A stretch of 64,000 nt of DNA from the NCBI GenBank assembly GCA_015487495.1, contig WFPP01000067.1, positions 1 through 64,000 on the forward strand. Direction: 5' to 3'. The position numbers and the translations under genes were made by a program. The DNA comes from Thiomicrorhabdus sp. (GTDB lineage: Bacteria > Pseudomonadota > Gammaproteobacteria > Thiomicrospirales > Thiomicrospiraceae). Positions 33,210 through 43,650 of this stretch are shown in pieces (the first letter of the stretch is position 1; every line of letters begins with the position of its first letter). The notes under the pieces were generated by a model. It was not told the DNA's origin. It saw only the letters and a list, made by a program, of their open reading frames with translations, and did not search any database.

Positions 33210-33890
33210 GTGGCACGAGATTATCGTCATGGTTATGGTCGTAAACCGTCTTTTCAGCGTAAGTCTCAACAAAGGGCAAATGAACCTGAAAAAAATTTTA
33301 GTTTTTTTATTTTAGGAGTTGGTGCCCTGGTTTCTTTGCTCTTGGTTTCGGGATTTTTTGTGGTGAATCATTTTATTTTGAAAGGGGTTAAATCGTCCGA
33401 GTCTACACCTTCTCAAACCATTTTTAAAACGGCTTCAGAGCTTAAAGAACCAACAGAAGAACTTGATGAACGGAGTTCTGAAATACGGCAACCTGAGCGT
33501 ATTATGGTTAATGAGGTGGTTGTTCCAGAGAGTCAAGATAGGGTTAAACAAGGGGAGGGAGAGGTTTTAACCCAAAACCATTACTCTTTTTATCAAGGAT
33601 TAAGTCAGACAGAAGTGGTGGTCGAAGCAGAGCTGATTTCTGTTGAATTAGCGCAACCTTATTATATTCAAGCAGGCTCATTTGGGTCTGAAAAGGTGGC
33701 GATGCAGGAGAAAAAACGTTTGGAAAAGCATGGGCAAATATTAGATGTTTCGGCCTTAACGAAAGGGAGTCAAACTTATTATCGTTTAAGGGTTGGCCCC
33801 TTTACTGACCGTTTAAAAATGAATAAACGACGAAATGAACTACGTAAGTTGGGAGTGGACACTTTATTGATTAAAGCACCTAAAGGATAG
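33210..33890 (+). CDS. SPOR domain-containing membrane protein
   Basis: VARDYRHGYGRKPSFQ..., one TM, C-terminal YYIQAGSFGSEKVAMQEKKRLEKHG...YYRLRVGPFTD; GTG start at 33210 just after argS. Confidence 0.9.
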   Translation: MARDYRHGYGRKPSFQRKSQQRANEPEKNFSFFILGVGALVSLLLVSGFFVVNHFILKGVKSSESTPSQTIFKTASELKEPTEELDERSSEIRQPERIMVNEVVVPESQDRVKQGEGEVLTQNHYSFYQGLSQTEVVVEAELISVELAQPYYIQAGSFGSEKVAMQEKKRLEKHGQILDVSALTKGSQTYYRLRVGPFTDRLKMNKRRNELRKLGVDTLLIKAPKG

Positions 33891-33903
33891 AGAATGGGAT
33901 TGT

Positions 33904-34965
33904 TTAGATGGGTGGCTTTTGACTGCTTTCAATGTTTTTTTCATCAATAACGCAGTTTCGTCCACTTTTTTTAGCTTGATAGAGTGCTTTATCAGTTCGT
34001 TCAATAAACGATTTTGCATCCTCTCCTTGACCCTTGTAGCTGGCCACTCCAAAAGAGGCAGTAATGGTGGTCAGTGGTTCAGAGGAGTTTTTGCGTTTTA
34101 AATGTGCCTCCTGAATGGCTTTGCGAATACTCTCTGCTCGTTCAATTGCAAGAGTTAAGTTGGTATTGGCTAATAAAATAGCAAATTCTTCGCCTCCATA
34201 GCGACAGATGGTTTCATTGTCTTGTTTGTCTTTTTGCATAATATTTGCAAAATATCGTAGTACGCTGTCACCGACAAGGTGGCCATAGGTGTCGTTAAAG
34301 CGCTTAAAGTGGTCAATGTCACATAAGATCATACATAATGACTCTGGTGTGTCTTGTGCCTCTAGTATGAGCTCTTCAATGGCGTGATTAAATGCTTTTC
34401 GGTTGCCAATTTGAGTGAGCTCATCTTTTAAGGCTTCGGCTTTGGCTTCCATGAGTTGTTTACGAAGCTCCTGAACAGCCTCGGTACTGTGAATCATTTC
34501 ATTCTGAACGGCTAAAGAGCTCTCTTTAATGGATGAAGCGGTGTCAATAACGGTATTGGTAATGCGTTGAATCTCTTCGCTGTTCAGTTTAGGGTCTGAC
34601 AGCTTGGTTGAGCATTCATCTAGTTTTTGGGTGTGATTTTCGAGTCGATCACTCCAAGCATCCATTTTTCTAATCATTACTTCAATCAGGCGTCTGAAGG
34701 CACGATCAAATTCAGAGCCATCTTCATCCTGATCGACGAGGTAAGTGTCATATAAGCGTTTACCAACACGGTCGTTATACCCAAAGGGATCGTTGAGGAT
34801 GGCATCCATTTCTTGGCGTAAAGCAGGAATGTTGCCCTTGACGTATTGGTACCAAACGTAGTAGTTGAGTGGCGTCGGATTGATGTTTTGTTCTTTAAAC
34901 GTTTCAATCAGGCGATCAAAAATACGGGTGGCTTTTTGGGGAGCATCTTGAATATCAACGATCAT
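33904..34965 (-). CDS. Diguanylate cyclase (GGDEF, active-site GGEEF)
   Basis: DELTQIGNRKAFNHAIEE...ILCDIDHFKRFNDTYGHLVGDSVLRYFA...CRYGGEEFAILL. Confidence 0.95.
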   Translation of the reverse strand: MIVDIQDAPQKATRIFDRLIETFKEQNINPTPLNYYVWYQYVKGNIPALRQEMDAILNDPFGYNDRVGKRLYDTYLVDQDEDGSEFDRAFRRLIEVMIRKMDAWSDRLENHTQKLDECSTKLSDPKLNSEEIQRITNTVIDTASSIKESSLAVQNEMIHSTEAVQELRKQLMEAKAEALKDELTQIGNRKAFNHAIEELILEAQDTPESLCMILCDIDHFKRFNDTYGHLVGDSVLRYFANIMQKDKQDNETICRYGGEEFAILLANTNLTLAIERAESIRKAIQEAHLKRKNSSEPLTTITASFGVASYKGQGEDAKSFIERTDKALYQAKKSGRNCVIDEKNIESSQKPPI

Positions 34966-35070
34966 AATGGGATTAGACCTTCTTGACTAACAAATGGAAT
35001 CTCAATTCTGTTTATATCTACTTTTTTATATGATTCTAACATGAATAAGAGGATCTGAATATTTTCTCTT

Positions 35071-35095
35071 TTTTAAGGGACTTATTCAAAAGCTA
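35071..35095 (-). repeat. Family B repeat end (copy B4), inverted relative to B3
   Basis: TTTTAAGGGACTTATTCAAAAGCT; reverse complement AGCTTTTGAATAAGTCCCTTAAAA. Confidence 0.45.
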
Positions 35096-35214
35096 GTATA
35101 AAAAGAGGTAACAAGGTATAGTTGGATTTTCTGTATGTGCTCATATAGGTTTTTAAGTATGGTCTGTTATTCCTTATGGGTTTAAATAATAGTAATAGGT
35201 ATTGGGAGAGAGGT

Positions 35215-35469
35215 ATGCTTAATCCGAACCAGTTGGAAGAAGTGGTAAAAAATTTAGCAAGTGTGATTCCTCAGGGGGCAGGAAAAATGCCTCAAGGTAT
35301 GCAAGATCAAATGAAAAGCATTTTGGCTCGATCTTTTGAAAAAATGGATTTGGTTAGTCGGGAAGAGTTTGATATTCAATCAGGTGTCTTAGCTAAAACA
35401 CGTTTAAAACTTGAAGCACTTGAGAAGGCCGTTTCAGAGCTAGAATCTAAGTCATTGTCTAATTTATAA
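35215..35469 (+). CDS. ubiK: Ubiquinone biosynthesis accessory factor UbiK (YqiC/BMFP family)
   Basis: MLNPNQLEEVVKNLASVIPQG...FEKMDLVSREEFDIQSGVLAKTRLKLEALEKAVSELE; start trimmed to ATG 35215. Confidence 0.85.
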   Translation: MLNPNQLEEVVKNLASVIPQGAGKMPQGMQDQMKSILARSFEKMDLVSREEFDIQSGVLAKTRLKLEALEKAVSELESKSLSNL

Positions 35470-37004
35470 TGGATTTTTTTAATATGGAACTTGCAGCGGT
35501 CACCAGTCGAGCATTAAGTGGCATTGAGTCTCCAGTTGTTTCAGTTGAAGTTCATGCCAGTAATGGCTTGCCTTCATTTTCAATTGTGGGATTACCTGAA
35601 GCCTCCGTTAAAGAAAGTAAGGATCGTGTTCGTAGTGCGTTACTCAGTTCAGGGTTTGAGTTTCCTCCTAAGCGAATTACGGTTAATTTAGCCCCCGCTG
35701 ATTTGCCAAAATCGGGTGGACGTTATGATTTGCCGATTGCCATAGGCATTTTGGTGGCAACAGGTCAGTTAGAGCCTTTGAGATTGTCGGAATTTGAGTT
35801 TATTGGAGAGCTTGCTTTAAATGGTGATTTGCGCCCTGTTAAGGGAGCGCTTCCAGGCATTCTGGCAGCAAGAAATGCACGGAAAGTTTGTGTTTTACCT
35901 GTAGGCAATCAAAGTGAAGCGTTTATATCTTTAACTAAAGAGCAACAGTCGCCTCATTTTACTCTGGTAAAGAGTTTAAAAGAGGCTTGCCAAGTCTTGT
36001 TGGGAGAGAAGGCGATTGACTTTCCTGATACGTTGTTGGATCGTGCGCCCGTTTTAGATGTTCACTATATTGATGACTTGTCGGATGTAAAAGGTCAGTA
36101 TCAAGCTAAGCGTGTTTTGGAAATTTGTGCAAGTGGTCATCACTCCTTGATGATGGTTGGGCCGCCAGGCTCAGGAAAAAGTATGTTAGCAGCACGTTTA
36201 ACAACGTTGTTACCCCCTTTAATGCAGGAGGAAGCGATTGAATCTGCCGCAATTAAATCCATTTCGGGAGTTAATATTGACCGTGATTGTTTTTATCAGC
36301 GAACCTGCATTAGCCCCCACCACACTTCTTCTGCGGCAGCTCTGGTTGGTGGAGGCTCTTATCCTAAGCCAGGAGCGATATCATTAGCTCATTGTGGAAT
36401 TTTATTTTTAGATGAGTTGCCAGAGTTTAACCATAATGCTTTAGAAGCACTCAGAGAGCCTTTAGAATCAAAGTATGTTGATATTTCACGAGTGAATCAG
36501 CAGGTGCGTTTTCCTGCTGATTGCTTACTTGTTACCGCGATGAACCCCTCTCCGTCAGGATTTTTTGCAGATGATCCGCTGGGGCGTTGTACGGATACCC
36601 CTGAGCAAATTCATCGTTATCAACGCAAAATATCAGGGCCTTTGTTAGATCGAATTGACCTTCACTTAGAAGTGCCTCCCGTTAATCTATCAGATTTGCA
36701 AGGAGAAGGAAAGGGAGGGGAAAGCAGTGCAGTGGTTCGGAAGAGAGTGATAAAGGTTAGGGAAAAACAACGGCAACGTCAAGGTTGCTTAAATTCGTCC
36801 TTGAGTGTCAAAGCGTTGCAAGAACTTGTGCGCTTGGATGGTGCCAGTCAGTCTATTTTGGAGCGTGCCGTGAATCAGTTAGGGGTATCTGCAAGAGGGT
36901 ATCACCGTATTTTACGAATTGCACGAACGCTGGCAGATATGTCTGGGGAGGAGGATGTAGCCAGTCAGCATATTGCTGAAGCATTAAGTTATCGTGCGTT
37001 ATGA
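35469..37004 (+). CDS. YifB/ComM-family Mg-chelatase-like AAA ATPase
   Basis: FSIVGLPEASVKESKDRVRSAL...MVGPPGSGKSMLAARLTTLLPP...GILFLDELPEF. Confidence 0.96.
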   Translation: MDFFNMELAAVTSRALSGIESPVVSVEVHASNGLPSFSIVGLPEASVKESKDRVRSALLSSGFEFPPKRITVNLAPADLPKSGGRYDLPIAIGILVATGQLEPLRLSEFEFIGELALNGDLRPVKGALPGILAARNARKVCVLPVGNQSEAFISLTKEQQSPHFTLVKSLKEACQVLLGEKAIDFPDTLLDRAPVLDVHYIDDLSDVKGQYQAKRVLEICASGHHSLMMVGPPGSGKSMLAARLTTLLPPLMQEEAIESAAIKSISGVNIDRDCFYQRTCISPHHTSSAAALVGGGSYPKPGAISLAHCGILFLDELPEFNHNALEALREPLESKYVDISRVNQQVRFPADCLLVTAMNPSPSGFFADDPLGRCTDTPEQIHRYQRKISGPLLDRIDLHLEVPPVNLSDLQGEGKGGESSAVVRKRVIKVREKQRQRQGCLNSSLSVKALQELVRLDGASQSILERAVNQLGVSARGYHRILRIARTLADMSGEEDVASQHIAEALSYRAL

Positions 37005-37055
37005 TTCAAATGGTTTCATAGCGTATAAAGCCTTTATTTAAAGAGTATTAATTAT

Positions 37056-37742
37056 TTGGATTCAATTTTAGTAACAGCCGTTATCGTCGGTTTTTTAGGT
37101 GGCGTACATTGTTTGGGTATGTGTGGCGGGGTTGTCGGCGCTTTAACCTTTAGTTTAGAGCCAAAAATACAGGCCAGTTGGTGGCGAATGTTGCCTTATC
37201 AGGTTGCTTATAATGCTGGCCGGTTGTTTAGTTATGTTTTGATAGGTGCTTTGTTTGGCTTTTTAGGTGCCTCTTTGGGTTCTTTGGCGACATTTCTTCC
37301 TGCACAGCAAGTGTTACAACTTGTGGCAGGGTTATTTATGATTGCTTTGGGGCTTTATCTGGGGGGGTGGTGGTTTGGTATTGTCGTATTAGAAAAAATG
37401 GGTCACATCATTTGGCACAAACTTGTACCTTATACGAAGCGATTTGGACGGGTTAAAACATGGCCACAAGCATGGCTGTATGGCTTGGTTTGGGGGGGGC
37501 TACCGTGTGGCTTAGTTTACAGTATGTTAATTATGGCGATGAGTTCTGGCGGTGCAGTCGATGGTGCGTTAGTTATGTTGGCTTTTGGAATAGGAACGTT
37601 ACCAAATTTACTGCTAATGGGCGTTTTTGCATTCTACTTTACAAGGTTATCGCGTAATATCTGGGTTCGTCGATTTGCAGGAGTGAGTGTTATGTTCATG
37701 GGGGGATGGCAAATTTATTTGGCCTTATCGACCAGTGTGTAG
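37056..37742 (+). CDS. SafE/TauE-like family membrane protein (GGVHCLGMCGG type)
   Basis: GFLGGVHCLGMCGGVVGALTF and multi-TM layout; TTG start. Confidence 0.85.
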   Translation: MDSILVTAVIVGFLGGVHCLGMCGGVVGALTFSLEPKIQASWWRMLPYQVAYNAGRLFSYVLIGALFGFLGASLGSLATFLPAQQVLQLVAGLFMIALGLYLGGWWFGIVVLEKMGHIIWHKLVPYTKRFGRVKTWPQAWLYGLVWGGLPCGLVYSMLIMAMSSGGAVDGALVMLAFGIGTLPNLLLMGVFAFYFTRLSRNIWVRRFAGVSVMFMGGWQIYLALSTSV

Positions 37743-37833
37743 AGCTTCTTTAAGGGGGGGTAAAGGAAAGGGTTATTACAATAGATAGAGTGCCATAAAC
37801 AAGTTATTTGCAAACAAGGAGAAGGAAGAAAAA

Positions 37834-39180
37834 TTATTCTTGAGAGTAGTCTGTATCAACGGTTGCATAGTTGATATTAATATTAAGTGCTTCGAGAAGT
37901 TTTCCCATAGCATTAAGCGTTCGGTATTGTGCTGTATTGAGATCCGCTTCTGTTTCAATTTGTGTTAGTTGTGCACTAATGTATTCATTTTCGGTATTGA
38001 GCAAATCGAGCAGTGAGCGGCGACCTAGGCTGAATTGTTTACGGTAACCTTGTAGGGTGTCGTAAGTGAGTTGAATGTGTTGATCAATATAGACCATTTG
38101 TTCGTTTAAATACTCCTGAGCGGCCCAAGCGTAGGTTAGATTTTCAATGGTTTGTCTACGGGAGTTATTACGAATTTCTGTCGCTTGTTGAATGCCACTG
38201 GCAGTTGTATCTCTGGCGGCAACGTCTTTTCCTCCATTATAAAGATTGTATCGTAGTCTTAACATGGCTTGTAAGTTATGGTTTTTACCTTCAAACCCAT
38301 TTAGGTTGTTGTCCAGAGTTTTTTGTAATTCAAGATCAATGCGAGGATAGTATGGTTGTGCTGCGGTGGCATGTTGTGCTCGAGCTTCAGCAATGTCAGC
38401 ATTGGCTGAACGTAAAGTGGGATGCTCGGTCAGAGCAATGTTAATCGCTTCGTCCAGCGTTTCTGGAAACTGGAATTGCATGGTCGGTTTTAACAGTTGT
38501 GTTTCAGGCATTCGTCCAAGCACACGTTGAAAGCGTGTTCGGGCATCCATGTAATTATTTCGGGTTGCCACTAAATTTGAATTGGATAGTGCTAAACGCG
38601 CTTTGGCTTGATCCACTTCAACCTGATTACCAATACCTGCTTCGGTACGTTGTTGAATTTGATCTAAAATACGTTCATGAGTGGATTTGCTTTTAATCGC
38701 AAGTTTCATTAAGTCCTGTTGTTTGGCCAAATCAATATAAGCGGTGACCATATCAAGCGCAATTTTATTTGCTGTTGCTTGTGCAGAATATCCCGCTGCA
38801 TCTAAACGTGCCTTTTGGCGGGAAATTTCATTGACTGTTGCATAGCCCTCAAAAATATTTTCTGTTAAGCGTAAACTTGCTTCGGTTCGGGTTAGGCTGG
38901 TTTCTGCAAATCCTCGTCGATCCGTTTCTTCTAATCCGATTCCTGCACTTAAGTCAATTTTAGGATACCAGCTACCTTTGGCTCCTTTTAAATCAGACTT
39001 AACTCCTTGATGTATTTTTAGTTGTTCACGAAACTCAGGATTATGTAGAATCGCATCTTCAACGGTTGTGGCAAGATCCATTGCGAATGTGCTGTGGGTC
39101 ATGCTAAATAACGTTATAACCCCACTGAGTGTTATCAGCAGTTTAGCGTGTGATAATCGTATTTTCATAGGTGCATCCAT
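37834..39180 (-). CDS. TolC-family outer membrane protein (LapE/AggA-like)
   Basis: Signal peptide then repeated TolC helical domains (ILHNPEFREQLKIHQGVKSD...; ALTEHPTLRSANADIAEARAQHATAAQPYYPRIDLE). Confidence 0.93.
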   Translation of the reverse strand: MDAPMKIRLSHAKLLITLSGVITLFSMTHSTFAMDLATTVEDAILHNPEFREQLKIHQGVKSDLKGAKGSWYPKIDLSAGIGLEETDRRGFAETSLTRTEASLRLTENIFEGYATVNEISRQKARLDAAGYSAQATANKIALDMVTAYIDLAKQQDLMKLAIKSKSTHERILDQIQQRTEAGIGNQVEVDQAKARLALSNSNLVATRNNYMDARTRFQRVLGRMPETQLLKPTMQFQFPETLDEAINIALTEHPTLRSANADIAEARAQHATAAQPYYPRIDLELQKTLDNNLNGFEGKNHNLQAMLRLRYNLYNGGKDVAARDTTASGIQQATEIRNNSRRQTIENLTYAWAAQEYLNEQMVYIDQHIQLTYDTLQGYRKQFSLGRRSLLDLLNTENEYISAQLTQIETEADLNTAQYRTLNAMGKLLEALNININYATVDTDYSQE

Positions 39181-39207
39181 TTTTCTAATAAGTAAATTTG
39201 TGTAATT

Positions 39208-39804
39208 CTACCAGTTGTGTATTCTTAAAGCCAAGGCTAGGCGGTCAGAAACATTTAATTTTTCGAATATATTGTGTATGTGTGATTTGACGGTGCGTTC
39301 AGTAATATCAAGATCTCTGGCAATTTCTCGGTTTCCTTTCATTTTAAGTATTTGTTCTACGACTTGGTTTTCTCGTGCAGTAAGTCGTGTTTTCCAGTCT
39401 TCATTTTTTATGGGTGTTTGTTCTACCTGATGGATCATTGCCTGCATAATCGACTGTCCTAACCAAATACTGCCTGCTTCAATGGTATTAAGGGCTTGTT
39501 GGATTCTTTCGACAGTTGCATGCGTATTAAGGTAGCCTTTAATTCCCAGCTTGAAAAGTTCGAGTCCTTCTTGGTTAGAAGGATCATCGCTAAAAGCAAG
39601 TATATTAAAGCCTTGTTGGCTAAGTTGTTTAAGTGTTTCAGGGGTGGCGTGTTCTGAAAGTTGAATTAATAAAATGACATTATCAGAGTGAAACCGTTGG
39701 TTAAGGGTGTCCAGTTCATACAGCACTTTTGCATTAGACCCACACGCCGAAAGCCAATTTTTTAAGGCATTGGGTGTTTGTATAAAAATTAAAGGACGTT
39801 TCAT
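39208..39804 (-). CDS. LuxR/CsgD/VpsT-like regulator with degenerate receiver
   Basis: C-terminal LTARENQVVEQILKMKGNREIARDLDITERTVKSHIHNIFEKLNVSDRLALALR; receiver-like N-terminus lacks a recognisable phospho-acceptor Asp. Confidence 0.85.
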   Translation of the reverse strand: MKRPLIFIQTPNALKNWLSACGSNAKVLYELDTLNQRFHSDNVILLIQLSEHATPETLKQLSQQGFNILAFSDDPSNQEGLELFKLGIKGYLNTHATVERIQQALNTIEAGSIWLGQSIMQAMIHQVEQTPIKNEDWKTRLTARENQVVEQILKMKGNREIARDLDITERTVKSHIHNIFEKLNVSDRLALALRIHNW

Positions 39805-39918
39805 TTATGCAGTTAGCCTTTGGGTATTTTAATGTTTCATTAAATCATGGCTTGGTTTAAATGTACTTATATAGCAAGTATATTATATAAAATTGGTTCG
39901 TTGGGAGTATAAATTTAT

Positions 39919-41379
39919 TTATGATTCCCTTAAAGCCAGTTCTTGAGCTTTAATGATAGGTTTTAAAAGGTAGTCAAGCAATGTATGCTTGCCAACAATA
40001 ATATCAACGCTGGCGGTCATTCCAGGTAATAAATAAAGCGGATTATCGGGAGTGCCAAGGTGGTTTTCATTGGTTTCAATGCGGGCAATGTAGTAGCTGT
40101 TTCCTTCTTCATCGGTAATCGTATCGGCCGATATTTGAGTCACGGTACCATCCAGCCCGCCATAAATTGCAAAATCATAAGCGGTAAATTTTACTTTTGC
40201 CGTAAGGCCTTTGTAAATAAAGCCAATATCAGCAGGTAAGATTTTGGTTTCAAGTACAAGCGTATCATCATCAGGAACAATTTCAATAATATCACTGCCA
40301 GGTTGTACAACGCCACCAATGGTATTGATAAAGATTTGTTTAATGGTTCCATTGACCGGAGACTTTATTTCTGTTCGAATAACACGGTCTGCAAGAGCGG
40401 TTTTGGACTTTTCAATTTGACCAATTTCGGCTAACACCATATTGAGTTCTTCATGAGCCTCATTCATGAGTACTTCTTTGGCTTCAACTCGTTTGGATCG
40501 AAATTCTGAAATAATGGATTTGAGTTTTGGGATACTGTATTCCACTGATTTTAGTTTGGAATAGGCTTCATTTTCTTCTCGCTGCAGTTTTAATAAATCA
40601 ACATGGGAGGCAATGCCAAGATCCACTAACGGCTGGGTGAGTGCAACTTCTTGTTTTAAGAGTTCATGAGAGCGCTGTAACTGTTTAAGTTGGTTTTTTG
40701 CCTCTTTCAGCTCCAGTTTTTTCTGTTCAATTTGTTCTGAAATAATTAAATCATTGGTTTTATGTTGTTTTAAACGGGCGTTATATAAATGGTACTCTCG
40801 ATTATAAAGGTCTTGGATCCGGGCGTTTTCTGCCTTATCCAATTTGAATGGCTTGTTAAATGCTTCCGCCTTTAAGCGCTGAGCGCGTGCCATGAGTTGC
40901 GCTTCTTTTATTTCGCTTTCATCAAAGGAGCTTGAAAATTGGGTATTATCCAGTTTCATTAATGTTTGCCCTTTTTTGACATTGTCACCCGTGTGGATAA
41001 AAATATCTTCAACGATACCACCTTCCAAATTCTGAATAACTTGTATTTTACTGGAGGGAACGACTTTTCCTTCACCACGTACAATCTTATCCAGTTCAGC
41101 ATAATTGGCCCAAGTGATCAGCCAAATGACAACCAGTAAGATTACCCAAACCAGCCATTGAGACTTGGCAGTGGGTTTTTCGAGTGCTGCTTGACTTAAG
41201 CTGGACATGAATTCAATGTCGCGGGCAATAATTTTTTCTTTTTGTTCCCTTTCTTTTGCCAGCATTTGTTCTTCTGGTGCTAGGGAACGGGCTTGTTTTT
41301 GCACTTCGACCTTGTCATTTTTAGTAGCAGAAGGCGGTCTGTTTTCTTGTGGGGCTTGTTTTTCAATGTGCTTTTTCAT
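39919..41379 (-). CDS. HlyD-family type I secretion membrane fusion protein (LapC-like)
   Basis: VIQNLEGGIVEDIFIHTGDNVKKGQTLMKLDNTQF...VKSPVNGTIKQIFINTIGGVVQPGSDIIEIVP-type signature. Confidence 0.95.
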   Translation of the reverse strand: MKKHIEKQAPQENRPPSATKNDKVEVQKQARSLAPEEQMLAKEREQKEKIIARDIEFMSSLSQAALEKPTAKSQWLVWVILLVVIWLITWANYAELDKIVRGEGKVVPSSKIQVIQNLEGGIVEDIFIHTGDNVKKGQTLMKLDNTQFSSSFDESEIKEAQLMARAQRLKAEAFNKPFKLDKAENARIQDLYNREYHLYNARLKQHKTNDLIISEQIEQKKLELKEAKNQLKQLQRSHELLKQEVALTQPLVDLGIASHVDLLKLQREENEAYSKLKSVEYSIPKLKSIISEFRSKRVEAKEVLMNEAHEELNMVLAEIGQIEKSKTALADRVIRTEIKSPVNGTIKQIFINTIGGVVQPGSDIIEIVPDDDTLVLETKILPADIGFIYKGLTAKVKFTAYDFAIYGGLDGTVTQISADTITDEEGNSYYIARIETNENHLGTPDNPLYLLPGMTASVDIIVGKHTLLDYLLKPIIKAQELALRES

Positions 41380-43619
41380 GAGGCTTTCTTTTTGCTTATT
41401 TTGCCTGTTTTAAGGGCTTCTAATACCGTTTGTTTCGGGCCGTCGGCGATTATTTTTCCGTTATCCACGACCATTAAGCGGTCAACGAGTTGCAATAAAC
41501 TCATTTTATGGGTTACCAGAAGTATGGTGCTTTTTTGTGTCCCTTGTTTCAGTCGGTTGATCATGATTTGTTCGGTTTTTGCATCCATTGCATTGGTGGG
41601 TTCATCAAATAGATAAATAGGTGATTCCAATAGCAGTGCACGTGCAACCGCGATGCTTTGACGCTGACCGCCTGATAAGGATTTACCGCCTTCATCAATA
41701 CGTAAACTATAGCCAGAAGGATGTTGCTTGATAAAATCATCTACGCCAGCAAGTTTTGATGCCTTTAAAATAGCACTGTCGTCTATGTAAGGGGCTTTGT
41801 AAGAGATATTGTCACGAACATCGCCACTAAATAAAGTGATGTCTTGAGGAACATAATTGATGTTATGCCTAAGCTCTGCGGGGTCTAATTGAGTAATATC
41901 GATGCCATCGATTAAAATAGAGCCTTCATCCACTTGATAAAACCCTAAAATTAATTTTTCAATGGTGGATTTTCCGGATCCTATACGGCCAATAATACCC
42001 ACTTTGGTTCCTGCTTCAATCACAAAGCTGACTCGGTCTAGAGCTCGTTTGGTTTCACCTGGGTAGGTAAAGCTGACGTTGTTAAATTCGATTCGACCTT
42101 CAAAACAGGGGTGTTGAATAAAATGTTTTGTTGTGGGGCGCTCAATTTCTTTTTGCATAAGTTCATTCAAGGACTCTAATGCGGTTTTGGTTTGAGAGTA
42201 AGAAGAGGTGAGGTTTGCAAATTGCCCCATAGGACCAATGGCTCTTTGGCTAAGCATAACGGTCGCAATTAAGCCCCCCATCGTTAATTCACCTGCGGTA
42301 ATAAAATAGACCCCCGTCAAAACAATCACAACGGTACTGATTTGTTGCATAAATCCAGTCATTCTGGAGATGGAGCTTTGTAACATTTTAGATTTAAGAC
42401 TGGCTTTTGCAATTTCACCAATGGCTTGTTCCCATTTCCATTGTGAACGTGCTTCGACGCCTAAAGATTTAATCGTATCAATCGCAGTCAGTGTTTCAAT
42501 CAGTACCGCATTTTTTTGGTTGTTGGCAAGAAAAGAGGCTTCAATGCTACGCTGTATTGGTCCCTTTAATAAAAGGCTGTAAATCATAATGATTAAAATG
42601 ATGGTAACTGGAACTAAAACAATTAGGCCGGCAATGTAAAAAATAACCAGCAAGAAAATAATGGTAAAAGGCAAATCAACCAAAGAGGCAATGGTACCAG
42701 AGGTAAAAAAATTACGAATGCTGTCAAACTCTTTTAGGGTATTGGCAAACGCCCCAATGGAGCCACTTCGATTGGCCATGGTAAGCCCGAGCGTTTGTTC
42801 AAACAGTTTGGCAGACATAATGACATCGCTTTTTTTGCCCGCGACTTCTAAAAAATAAGAGCGTAAATATTTTAAGAGCACATCAAATAAGTAGACAACA
42901 CTGACGCCAATAGCGAGCACCCATAATGACTCAATCGCATTGTTTGGCACAATACGGTCATAGACATTCATAACAAACAGGGGGTTGGCCAAAATAAAAA
43001 TATTAATGACGATGGAAGCAATTAACACGTCCCGATAAATGGCTTTGGAAGCCCAAAGTGTACTCCAGAACCAGTGTCCATCCTGAAATCCAAGTAGATT
43101 TTCAGATTTTTTATCACTGTGCATTTTGGTGGTTAGGTAGACGGCATAGCCGGAGTAATCTTCTTTCAGTTTGGCTAGGTCAACTTGAAGCGTTCCTTCT
43201 GAGGCATCAGGAAGAATGATTCTTGCGGTGTTGGAATGTAGATCAATGTGTTCAAGAAGGCAAGCTTGATTCTCTTTAAGTATGAGGATACAGGGAAGGA
43301 CTAAATTTGAAATGTTTTCAATAGGTCGCTCCTTAAAGCGAGCGATTAAATTAGCCCGTTCTGCTGCCCGAGTAAATATTTTAGGAGAGATGCCCTCTTT
43401 TTCAATTGGCAGTCCTGCAATGAGAGCATCTTTGGAGAATGTCTGACGATTGAGCTTGGTGTAGACGACCAGGCAGTCTAATAGTGGACTGCAGAACTCT
43501 GAACTGGATGACTTTTGTGCAACCTGTTCAATCTCTTCTTCTGAAGTGGATAGGTTTTCTTCAGTTTGAACCTTATTTTTTTTCACCTTGAGCTTTTCGT
43601 TGTTTTGTTTTTCAGCCAT
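41376..43619 (-). CDS. Type I secretion ABC permease/ATPase with C39-like domain (LapB-like)
   Basis: N-terminal C39-like domain without an obvious catalytic Cys, ABC TM domain, VGIIGRIGSGKSTIEKLILGFY, LSGGQRQSIAVARALL. Confidence 0.95.
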   Translation of the reverse strand: MAEKQNNEKLKVKKNKVQTEENLSTSEEEIEQVAQKSSSSEFCSPLLDCLVVYTKLNRQTFSKDALIAGLPIEKEGISPKIFTRAAERANLIARFKERPIENISNLVLPCILILKENQACLLEHIDLHSNTARIILPDASEGTLQVDLAKLKEDYSGYAVYLTTKMHSDKKSENLLGFQDGHWFWSTLWASKAIYRDVLIASIVINIFILANPLFVMNVYDRIVPNNAIESLWVLAIGVSVVYLFDVLLKYLRSYFLEVAGKKSDVIMSAKLFEQTLGLTMANRSGSIGAFANTLKEFDSIRNFFTSGTIASLVDLPFTIIFLLVIFYIAGLIVLVPVTIILIIMIYSLLLKGPIQRSIEASFLANNQKNAVLIETLTAIDTIKSLGVEARSQWKWEQAIGEIAKASLKSKMLQSSISRMTGFMQQISTVVIVLTGVYFITAGELTMGGLIATVMLSQRAIGPMGQFANLTSSYSQTKTALESLNELMQKEIERPTTKHFIQHPCFEGRIEFNNVSFTYPGETKRALDRVSFVIEAGTKVGIIGRIGSGKSTIEKLILGFYQVDEGSILIDGIDITQLDPAELRHNINYVPQDITLFSGDVRDNISYKAPYIDDSAILKASKLAGVDDFIKQHPSGYSLRIDEGGKSLSGGQRQSIAVARALLLESPIYLFDEPTNAMDAKTEQIMINRLKQGTQKSTILLVTHKMSLLQLVDRLMVVDNGKIIADGPKQTVLEALKTGKISKKKAS

Positions 43620-43650
43620 GTGTTTTGAGTGTCTCTTTTAAGGGTTGAGT

